A stretch of 62,097 bases of DNA from an uncultured Chlorobiaceae bacterium. GTDB lineage: Bacteria > Bacteroidota > Chlorobiia > Chlorobiales > Chlorobiaceae. The translations under genes were made by a program, and so were the position numbers. Below are positions 55,638-62,097 of this stretch, in pieces. Numbering within the stretch: the stretch's first letter is position 1; each line of letters starts with the position of its first letter. The stretch is from the NCBI GenBank assembly GCA_903839405.1, contig CAIMCD010000020.1, forward strand, positions 1-62,097, given 5' to 3'. The notes beneath the pieces are model-generated. The model was not told the origin of the DNA. It ran no database searches and was given only the letters and a program-made list of their open reading frames with translations.

Positions 55638-56651
55638 TCAGTACTCCAGATCGGAGCTGGTTGTTACTCTCTGGCGGAAAATCCAGTAGCTCCACCCCTG
55701 ATAGATCAGCACGATGGGCACAAAAATCAGGGCTACAGTCGTCATAATGCCGAGGGTGTAGGGCGATGAGGAGGTGTTATAGATGGTCAGGCTCCACTTC
55801 GGGTTGAGGCTTGAAACCAGCACACGAGGGAAAAGGCCCATAAAGATGGTGATGGTTGAAAAGGCTATCGCAACTCCGGTCATGGCAAAGGCCCATCCCG
55901 AGGCATTTTTTTTCAGCAGAAAAGTAACTGAAACGAGGGCCAGAACGCTAAAGACCGGTATAACACCGGGGTTGACGCCAAGGTGACGGGTGATGTCGGT
56001 CTCCGTCAGGGTATAGATCATGAAAATAATCGAGAGAAGGGTTGCCGGAACCCATATATTTTTTGCGAATCCCATAGCTCTCTCCTGAAGGGTGCCGGTG
56101 GTTTTCAGGGTTAAAAATATGGCGCCGTGCAGGGTAAAGATCGTAAGCGAGGTCAACCCGCACACCAGGGCGTAGGGGTTGAGCAGATTAAAAAATCCGC
56201 CGGTGTAGTTCATGGATGCGTCGATAGGCACACCACGGATGAAATTGGAGAGGGCAACACCCCAGAGCAGGGCCGGAACCGCACTTCCGCCGAAAATGCT
56301 CCAGTCCCAGAAGTTGCGCCATGCCGGGTGGTCGTGCTTGCTGCGGAACTCAAAGGCAACTCCCCTGAAAATAAGCGCTACAAGCAGCAGCAACAGGGCA
56401 AGGTAGAAGCCACTGAAAAGGGTGGCATACCATTCCGGGAATGCGGCAAACATGGCGCCGCCAGCCGTAATAAGCCACACCTCGTTTCCATCCCAGAAGG
56501 GGCCGATGGTATTGATGACGGCGCGGCGCTCCCGATCTTCACGGCTCATGAAGGGCAGCAGGATTCCAACCCCGAAGTCAAAGCCTTCGAGTACGAAAAA
56601 GCCGGTAAAGAGGATGGTTATAAGTATGAACCAGAGTGATTGTAAATCCAT
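55638..56651 (-). CDS. cydB: Cytochrome bd quinol oxidase subunit II
   Basis: Membrane subunit II of cytochrome bd, 337 residues, with about eight to nine helices. N-terminal FVLEGFDFGVGILLPF (about 20-35) and TIGPFWDGNEVWLI (about 48-61) are the CydB signatures. Starts 20 nt after the cydA stop. With CydA it reduces O2 to water using quinol, probably as O2 protection in an anaerobe. Confidence 0.95.
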   Translation of the reverse strand: MDLQSLWFILITILFTGFFVLEGFDFGVGILLPFMSREDRERRAVINTIGPFWDGNEVWLITAGGAMFAAFPEWYATLFSGFYLALLLLLVALIFRGVAFEFRSKHDHPAWRNFWDWSIFGGSAVPALLWGVALSNFIRGVPIDASMNYTGGFFNLLNPYALVCGLTSLTIFTLHGAIFLTLKTTGTLQERAMGFAKNIWVPATLLSIIFMIYTLTETDITRHLGVNPGVIPVFSVLALVSVTFLLKKNASGWAFAMTGVAIAFSTITIFMGLFPRVLVSSLNPKWSLTIYNTSSSPYTLGIMTTVALIFVPIVLIYQGWSYWIFRQRVTTSSDLEY

Positions 56652-56671
56652 GAGTCTCTTTTTATTTTTTT

Positions 56672-58033
56672 TTAGTGTTTCTCAGCAGGGTTGAGGCCTG
56701 CAGCCGCATATTTTTTCAAGAGGAAGAGGTCTGTTGCCCCTAGTGCCGTATAGATCAAAAGAAAGAGGGCAAGGGAGAGCATCAGTTCACCACTGCTGAC
56801 CACCGATGCCGGTGTTACCCCAGCTTCGGTTTTCAGGAGGCCGAAAACAATCCAGGGCTGACGGCCCATTTCGGCAAGAATCCACCCGGATGAGTTGGCT
56901 ATCCAGGGCAGCAGCATCGACCAGAAAATCAGCGCACCCGAGAGCCGCGAGAAGGTGTAGTTCTCCTTGACTACCTTGTAGAGGGCAAAGAGTGAAACCA
57001 GCACCATCAGTGTACCGGCTCCGGCCATAATCCTGAAGCTCCAGTACGCCGTGATAACCGAAGGGATGTAGTTGCCTGGGCCGTATTTGGTGGCGTACTC
57101 CCGCTGCAGCTCCCTTATTCCTTTCACCTTGCCTTCAAAAGAGTTATAGGCCAGAAAGGAGAGCATCCCCGGCACACGGATGGAGTAAACATCCCGCAGC
57201 TCTTTTTCATTGCCGACGGTAAAGAGCGAGAAGCTTGCCGGGTTTTCACTCTCCCAGAGCGCTTCAGCCGCAGCAACCTTCATCGGCTGCGACTTCACCA
57301 GATCCTGCATCTGGGTGTGTCCTGCAAGGGTCACGAGAATCGTGCCGATAAAGGCATAGATAGCACCGAATTTCATGGAGGTTTCAAATGCCCCCCGATC
57401 TTTTGTTTTTCTCATCAGATGCCAGACGCTGACCGCAAGGATAAGGAATCCAGCCGTGACCACTCCTCCGGCAAGAACATGCGGAAACTGTTTCCAAACA
57501 TAGGGGTTGAAGAGCAGGGCGGCAAAGTCGGTCATTTCAGCTCGGGTGCCGTTCAGCGCCATTTTGTAGCCGACCGGCGACTGCATAAAGGAGTTTGCCA
57601 CCAGAATCCAGAGGGCCGAAAGGTTTGAGCCGAGCGCCACCAGCCAGATTGAGGCTAAATGGAGCTGTTTTGGAAGTTTGTTCCATCCGAACACCCAGAT
57701 GCCGAGGAAGGTTGATTCCATAAAAAAGGCCAGCAGTGCCTCGATAGCCAGCGGCACGCCAAAAATATCGCCGACAAAACGGGCATATTCCGACCAGTTC
57801 ATGCCGAACTGAAACTCCATCACAATGCCGGTGACCACGCCGACAGCAAAGTTGATCAAAAAAAGATTCCCCCAGAACTTGGTGAGCTGGCGGTACTTCT
57901 CATTACCGGTTTTCACATAAACGGTTTCAAGGATTGCCGTAAAAATGGAAAGACCAAGTGTGAGCGGCACAAAGAAAAAATGAAACACGGAGGTGATGGC
58001 AAATTGGGAGCGAGCGAGGAAGAGTGTATCCAT
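56672..58033 (-). CDS. cydA: Cytochrome bd quinol oxidase subunit I
   Basis: Heme-bearing subunit I, 453 residues. H18 in the first helix (SVFHFFFVPLTLGLS) is the b595 ligand position; QFPHVLAGG (about 181) gives the b558 His; EMGRQPWIVFGLL around 388 is the conserved GRQPW. The periplasmic Q-loop region is short, so this is the short-loop type. First gene of cydAB. Upstream 120 nt are A+T-rich with no gene. Confidence 0.95.
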   Translation of the reverse strand: MDTLFLARSQFAITSVFHFFFVPLTLGLSIFTAILETVYVKTGNEKYRQLTKFWGNLFLINFAVGVVTGIVMEFQFGMNWSEYARFVGDIFGVPLAIEALLAFFMESTFLGIWVFGWNKLPKQLHLASIWLVALGSNLSALWILVANSFMQSPVGYKMALNGTRAEMTDFAALLFNPYVWKQFPHVLAGGVVTAGFLILAVSVWHLMRKTKDRGAFETSMKFGAIYAFIGTILVTLAGHTQMQDLVKSQPMKVAAAEALWESENPASFSLFTVGNEKELRDVYSIRVPGMLSFLAYNSFEGKVKGIRELQREYATKYGPGNYIPSVITAYWSFRIMAGAGTLMVLVSLFALYKVVKENYTFSRLSGALIFWSMLLPWIANSSGWILAEMGRQPWIVFGLLKTEAGVTPASVVSSGELMLSLALFLLIYTALGATDLFLLKKYAAAGLNPAEKH

Positions 58034-58192
58034 AAGGGTTTTGAATCGTTGTCGTGCTATAGAACTGGTTTAATTTAAGGTTAGAAATATACAAAACAAC
58101 ATTTTAAAATGGAACTCGATTTGTCTTGAATTGGTAAAAAAATAAGGGCAACCTTGCTGCCCTCTCACTTTTCAGTGTTCCAACTCAATCGC

Positions 58193-58600
58193 TCACGCTC
58201 CCGGATGCTTACGTGTTCTGATTGCAACCGTGAGGCTGCAGGCAAGCAAAAGAGCCGCCACCGGCAGCCAGATCGCCCGTTCACCGGCGCTTGGTGTAAT
58301 TGCATTCAGCACCAATGCGACCGCCCCGAGGCCGACCACCACCCAGATGGCCCACGCCGACAGGTGGTTCCAACTCTGGAGCATCACGCCGCTTCGCGAC
58401 AACACCACAAGCGCCGTAAACGTAAGGAAAGCAGCCTGCAGAAGGGCCGCTATCCGCATGACCGGCGGAAAAAGCCCGGGGAAAGCTCCCCCCATTGCGA
58501 ATGAACCCCACGGCGCACCAAGCGCAAGCGCAAGCTGAAACACCACCACTCCCGCAGTCATGATGGCAAATACCACCGCTACGACTCGCGTTAATGTCAT
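58193..58600 (-). CDS. Small four-helix membrane protein, unknown function
   Basis: 135 residues with about four membrane segments (about 5-27, 45-66, 80-102 and 110-128) and a basic C-terminus RTRKHPGA. GAPWGSFAMGG in the first loop and SWNHLSAWAIWVVVGLGAV recall membrane proteins common in other phyla. Noticeably more G+C-rich than the flanks, which suggests transfer. No family name recognised. Confidence 0.65.
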   Translation of the reverse strand: MTLTRVVAVVFAIMTAGVVVFQLALALGAPWGSFAMGGAFPGLFPPVMRIAALLQAAFLTFTALVVLSRSGVMLQSWNHLSAWAIWVVVGLGAVALVLNAITPSAGERAIWLPVAALLLACSLTVAIRTRKHPGA

Positions 58601-58905
58601 TGGTTATCCATGAGTTTTTGTTTGTTCAATCTCCAGCCTCTTTGCAAACAAATAACATAGCCAATTTTGTACAGTAAAAGTGTTTTTACAAATCGGTAAT
58701 GGAGTCCAGTACTGCAACGTCAAGAGCAACGAGTGGGGTGTTCATGATAATTGCGTTGCCAGAGAGGTAATTCTGGTGTCCCGCGCAATTGGTTGATTTG
58801 TTTCGTGGTTGATGATTTGAACCCGCGAACGATGGCCCCAATCGTTTGTGATGGAGATCGAAACGATGGTGTGGGGGCGTATTGCAATACGTCCCCACAG
58901 ATTTC
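58601..58905. other. Intergenic region with palindromic element
   Basis: 305 nt. No credible gene on either strand. The left part would carry the promoter of the small membrane protein gene; the right end holds the 28-nt palindrome just after the PSD-like gene. Confidence 0.5.
58871..58898. repeat. 28-nt palindromic element
   Basis: GTGGGGGCGTATTG (58871-58884) and CAATACGTCCCCAC (58885-58898) are complementary except one G-T position, with no loop. It lies 7 nt beyond the end of the PSD-like gene and may also act as a terminator. Resembles 45237-45264 in size and end sequence. Confidence 0.65.
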
Positions 58906-60192
58906 TCATTTTCTTAGGGTCACTCGGCCGTACTCTTCACCCATTAAGATATGTTTACAGGTGTCATCCCGCTCTTTTGGGGCGGTTAATCTGAAATCAA
59001 CCTTCTTTTGAAAGAGCATGACGAAGTCGGAACCGCCAAAGAGGAAATATCCAAGCATATCGCCTTTTTTGACAGTGCTGCCGACCTTGACACTCTTCTC
59101 AAAATTAACCGAGGAGACCTGCGACATGCCAATCGGCAGCAGTGCTACCAGCCCGTACTTTTTGGTGTCGATAATAACGCAGCCACGTGTTTCAATATTT
59201 TGCCATCCGGGGGTGTTTGCATCGAGCACATATTTTTTTGTCTTGGCGTCCCACGACAAAATACCACCAACCGCATCATCACTCTGAATAATGCGAACCT
59301 CTTTTATGGTGCCATCAACGGGAAAGTGATAGCGGTGATAATCGTTTACGTCAAGAAAGGTATGCGTCAGTGTCCCATTTGCAAATGCATTCCTGTATGC
59401 ACTCCCTTCACCGACAAGCGCCGCTATTGACTTGAAAACATTGGATTTTATAGTGACGCCTTTTTTATCCTCAATGTTTGAGTTTTTATCGATTTTCCAA
59501 ACACCTTGGGGCTTTGAGTCGGCCGGGGATGAAACGACTGAATGATCATTCGGAGCGGCAATTGGGCGTTGATCGGGTGATTTCAGATAGCGAGCAAAAA
59601 AGTCGTTGAATGTTTTCCAGTTTGATGGATCTTCATACCACCCTTTGCTCAGTCCAAAACTACCATCAGCCAAAGCTTTTTTATAATACTCATCACTCCA
59701 CGACCCCTCCTTGCTTAAATAGAGACCCCACTCTTTGGTGAAGTTGATTAACCAGGTTCGATAGGGTTCATAATATTGCAGTGAATTATGGTAATAGCCT
59801 TTTCCTTTTAATTCCGGCAGCGGTTGGTCATTAACGAAATAGAAGTAATCCAGACTCTGATCGATTTGATCGTACAGGGTTGAGTAAGCGGGATTCGGCA
59901 AAATTGTCCAGGGCAGTGCTTTTGCTGCCCAATCGATAAAACTATAATACTCCTCCAGAGTCCTGACCGGGTTGGTTACCCTGTCCGGATTTATTGTACC
60001 TGTTTTTTTAATGGACTCGATGAGCATATTTCTCAGTTCTGCATTATGCTCCACCATGGTGATCATCTGCTCGGTAATCGGCTCATGCTTTATGACGACG
60101 GATTTATTCCCTTCTGCAAGAGCGTTAAAGCTCAAAAAAGAACATAATGTCAAAACCGAAAATAACCGGAACAGAACTTTACCGTGTTTCAT
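58906..60192 (-). CDS. Exported phosphatidylserine decarboxylase-like protein
   Basis: 428 residues, signal peptide at about 1-27 (ends NALAEG). The N-terminal part matches the extra domain of long noncanonical PSD homologues (FNDFFARYLKSPDQRPIAAP around 190-209). The catalytic part has DYHRYHFPVDGTIKEV (around 289, His of the charge relay), LLPIGMSQVSSV (canonical PSDs have G-x-x-x-V), and FGGSDF near 384-389, replacing the usual LGST; the Ser would form the pyruvoyl group after self-cleavage. Strong ribosome site TGGAGG 7 nt before the ATG. A periplasmic location is unusual; substrate may differ. Confidence 0.82.
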   Translation of the reverse strand: MKHGKVLFRLFSVLTLCSFLSFNALAEGNKSVVIKHEPITEQMITMVEHNAELRNMLIESIKKTGTINPDRVTNPVRTLEEYYSFIDWAAKALPWTILPNPAYSTLYDQIDQSLDYFYFVNDQPLPELKGKGYYHNSLQYYEPYRTWLINFTKEWGLYLSKEGSWSDEYYKKALADGSFGLSKGWYEDPSNWKTFNDFFARYLKSPDQRPIAAPNDHSVVSSPADSKPQGVWKIDKNSNIEDKKGVTIKSNVFKSIAALVGEGSAYRNAFANGTLTHTFLDVNDYHRYHFPVDGTIKEVRIIQSDDAVGGILSWDAKTKKYVLDANTPGWQNIETRGCVIIDTKKYGLVALLPIGMSQVSSVNFEKSVKVGSTVKKGDMLGYFLFGGSDFVMLFQKKVDFRLTAPKERDDTCKHILMGEEYGRVTLRK

Positions 60193-60496
60193 AAATAGTC
60201 CTCCAGTGTTATTGATTGCATGAAGCTTGGATGGATTGCTTCTTCGATATTGTTTTTTTACTTAAAAAATATGATAAATGATTTTGCTTACCTTTCCAAA
60301 ACCGGAAACGTTCTGCTTGGCTGGTAAAAGCGTTTCGATTTCGGTTAAAGGGAAGGGATTCGCGCGGATTAGCGGGTTGAGAAGAGTTTGGTGGTTGCTC
60401 TGGATATTGAGACCGGATTTCAGAGTTAAATTCTGTTATGGCTTTTCGGTTTTTTTTATTGAGATATACGGTTTTTATCGATCAAACCCAGCCCAG
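60193..60496. other. Intergenic region upstream of PSD-like gene
   Basis: 304 nt. No gene seen; a 95-codon frame at 60278-60565 lacks a ribosome site and overlaps the next gene on the other strand. Contains the promoter and GGAGG site of the PSD-like gene. Confidence 0.45.
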
Positions 60497-60922
60497 CTAT
60501 TTGATTATACCAGATGCAATCACAGCGGCAATGATGCCTCCAATCCAGCCGAGCACTTTCAATGAATGAGCTAGTTGGCCAGCCTTGAAACCAGGAGGAC
60601 CCTTGATAAATGTGTGCGTGACATTCTCTCCAGCTTGTGCAATGTCTTGCGGCGCGTTGCCGCCACCACTACTTAAAATGCCGAGGCCGCCTGATCTGTA
60701 TATTTCATCTATTTTTGCACGACGGGCACGATTGATCTCGTCTCGCTCGGTTTGATCTGGTCGTTCGGTGCGAATTATTTGCAAAGATCGCAGATCAAGA
60801 GGCGAGATCAGATCATTGCCTGCGAAGAACGACTTGCCACTTTCATAGGGGGCAATGAAGCGTTGCTGCAGTTCAGCAGTTGATAAATCCGAGAACAGGC
60901 AGCGAAACTTGTCCTACGACAT
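60497..60922 (-). pseudogene. Small protein gene with nonsense codon at position 3
   Basis: Reading from the ATG at 60922 gives Met-Ser-stop (TAG at 60916-60914), then an uninterrupted, protein-like frame of about 138 codons: DKFRCLFSDLSTAELQQRF, an acidic/basic middle (RTERPDQTERDEINRARRAK) with GGLGILSSGGG, and a C-terminal membrane helix (VLGWIGGIIAAVIASGI). The text just after the stop resembles the usual beginning of a family of small bacterial proteins, so either the gene is freshly inactivated or translation starts at a downstream TTG (60784, 95 residues). Lies next to a toxin-antitoxin pair. Confidence 0.55.
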
Positions 60923-60953
60923 TAGCTTTGCGATTACATGGTGGTAGGGCATG

Positions 60954-61214
60954 CTATTCGTCATGAGTCCACATCCGATACACCTTGACGATTTTTGCTT
61001 CTTCGATAACTTCGTACACAAGGCGATGTTGTTTATTAATTCGTCTGCTGATCAATCCCTTCATATCACCTTTCAAATACTCAAACTCAGGAGGATATTT
61101 GTAGGGATCATCCTGAATGATTTTTATTAATTGAAACGCCTTCTCTTTCAAGCCACTTGCGCCAAGCTTTTTTGCATCCTTTTGAGCTTGGGTCATAAAG
61201 AGTATGGCGTACAT
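60954..61214 (-). CDS. Txe/YoeB-type RelE-family toxin
   Basis: 86-residue ribosome-dependent mRNA interferase of the Txe/YoeB family, from the ATG at 61214. Conserved: FMTQAQKDAKKL at the start, FEYLKGDMKGLISRRINKQH with the basic catalytic patch, LVYEVIEE, and the C-terminal aromatic/His end YRMWTHDE in place of YoeB RYHY. The start overlaps the antitoxin stop (TGATG). Chain intact. Confidence 0.88.
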   Translation of the reverse strand: MYAILFMTQAQKDAKKLGASGLKEKAFQLIKIIQDDPYKYPPEFEYLKGDMKGLISRRINKQHRLVYEVIEEAKIVKVYRMWTHDE

Positions 61215-61432
61215 CACCACTCCAATTTATCAAGTGTTACTCCATTTTCTGTTGGTTCGTTTTGAGCATCATGGATGCTTTGAACCATGCCGTTGATGCT
61301 TCTGAGGTATTCATCATCACTGACGTACTCAGATTGTTCGAGTATTTTTATCTCACTTGATGAGAAGTGCTCAAGTAACCAGATGAATTTTTCGCTAACG
61401 CTATCCTCAATTTTCAGTGTCACAGTTTTCAT
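61214..61432 (-). CDS. Antitoxin partner of YoeB-type toxin
   Basis: 72-residue acidic protein preceding and overlapping the toxin gene. N-terminal MKTVTLKIEDSVSEKF looks like a ribbon-helix-helix strand; the C-terminal part (NGVTLDKLEW) would wrap the toxin. Not of the Phd/YefM type normally paired with YoeB; belongs to a small antitoxin family found with Txe toxins. Confidence 0.8.
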   Translation of the reverse strand: MKTVTLKIEDSVSEKFIWLLEHFSSSEIKILEQSEYVSDDEYLRSINGMVQSIHDAQNEPTENGVTLDKLEW

Positions 61433-61505
61433 GGTATTCTCCGGAATCTATTGCATGAGTATTCTGAAGTATAATACGCAAATTTCAGACCTTGTAAAAC
61501 CTCCT

Positions 61506-62097
61506 TCACCACCCCTCAACCACAAACCACACCCCGGTTGCAATCATAATCAGGCTGGCCATGCGGTAAAAGCGTTTTCGTGTGGTGTTGCTGATGGTGT
61601 GTACTAGTTTTCCTACAAGGAGAAGGGCGGGAGAGATGCCGAGGCCGAAGAGGAGCATCATGAAAGCTCCCTGCAGCATCCCGGCGAAGGGATTTGACGT
61701 TTCCATTGAGGCTCTTGCGGCGGCGAGGAGGGCGGTATAGGTGAGGCCGCAGGGGAGAAAGCCGAGCACGAGGCCCATCGGGTAGTAGCTGCCGATGGAG
61801 CGGGGGGCTTTGAAGAGCAACATGATCTTCTGGATGGCCGGGGAGAGAGGAGCGCAAACGTTGCCCCATTTTGGTAGTGGCAACCACTCTGTATTAGCGA
61901 GGCCCATCAGGATGATACTGGTACCGGCAATGATCATGATCGCCCTCTGGAGCGGCGCTATGGTGGCGGCAAGCCAGAGAAATGAACCAGAGAGACCGGC
62001 AACTCCTCCGAGGATGGTGTAGGTGGTCACCCGTCCAAGGTTGTAGAGCAGCAGGTGGAGCGCCCCTTTGCGGGTTTCGCCCACGGTGAGGGCGCCC
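61506..62097 (-). CDS. TauE/SafE (UreH-type) membrane protein, 5'-truncated by window edge
   Basis: C-terminal about 196 residues of a polytopic membrane protein; the frame runs past 62097 without a stop, so the N-terminus is outside. Visible: LHLLLYNLGRVTTYTILGG, a helix pair, GLVLGFLPCGLTYTALLAAA (second repeat, with the conserved Pro-Cys-Gly) and MLLFGLGISPALLLVGK. This is the cytochrome-biogenesis/sulfite-exporter UreH-like group, often near copper export and cbb3 or heme genes. A GTG at 62084 is in frame but does not look like the true start. Confidence 0.85.
   Translation of the reverse strand, partial: GALTVGETRKGALHLLLYNLGRVTTYTILGGVAGLSGSFLWLAATIAPLQRAIMIIAGTSIILMGLANTEWLPLPKWGNVCAPLSPAIQKIMLLFKAPRSIGSYYPMGLVLGFLPCGLTYTALLAAARASMETSNPFAGMLQGAFMMLLFGLGISPALLLVGKLVHTISNTTRKRFYRMASLIMIATGVWFVVEGW

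Noticed and set aside
60278..60565. 95-codon plus-strand frame upstream of the PSD-like gene
   Set aside because: No ribosome site, Phe/Arg-rich text, and overlaps the better-supported minus-strand frame.

Overview
The window looks like chromosome of a green sulfur bacterium (Chlorobiaceae; Chlorobium/Pelodictyon type). The basis is gene content: a monomeric isocitrate dehydrogenase (a reductive TCA cycle enzyme in this group), an ArsA-like ATPase without an ars operon, an unusual Rieske/FAD fusion, Dxs, cytochrome bd genes in an otherwise anaerobic setting, and many protein families of Bacteroidota/Chlorobiota type. No rRNA, tRNA or CRISPR array was seen. The species assignment is inference, because no search could be run.

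Layout. 0-9 kb: Rieske-FAD oxidoreductase; a minus-strand MlaE-MlaF-MlaD-type lipid transport operon ending in an exported serine hydrolase; a PHP phosphoesterase; pdxJ-rdgB-uppP. 9-12 kb: an Xre/RES toxin-antitoxin pair with an operator-like inverted repeat, then an AlbA_2/HATPase-type regulator. 12-20 kb: mutS2, pgsA-pgpA (consecutive phosphatidylglycerol steps), dxs, yjbQ and a GH13 glycosidase. 20-31 kb: uvrD/pcrA, an MJ1255-type glycosyltransferase, nitroreductase, aat, arsA-like, fabI, icd, an L,D-transpeptidase-like protein and a pirin. 31.3-33.9 kb: an A+T-rich RloA/RloB (AbiL-like) cassette enclosed by diverged inverted repeats. 34-44 kb: ymdB, fbp, recJ, an ArnT/ArnC-like envelope glycosylation operon with PAP2 phosphatase and flippase-like protein, purU and a CDF metal exporter.

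44-52 kb is the most accessory part. It holds an orphan PmeII-family restriction endonuclease, a lipocalin, a translationally coupled DUF6978 + DUF1828/1829 pair, a repeat-rich secreted protein, a decayed second copy of the cydC 3' end, a diverged 100-nt direct repeat, and an acyltransferase-3/SGNH gene broken exactly at a near-perfect inverted repeat. 52-58 kb: cydAB and cydDC on the minus strand with a terminator between them. 58-62 kb: a small membrane protein, an exported phosphatidylserine decarboxylase-like protein, a small gene with a nonsense codon, an antitoxin/YoeB pair and the start-truncated end of a TauE/SafE (UreH-type) membrane protein.

The best candidates for something not yet described are the coupled DUF6978/DUF1828-1829 pair, the inverted-repeat-bounded RloAB cassette, and the palindrome-templated disruption of the acyltransferase gene. 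Coordinates of motifs and repeats were counted by eye from the sequence.
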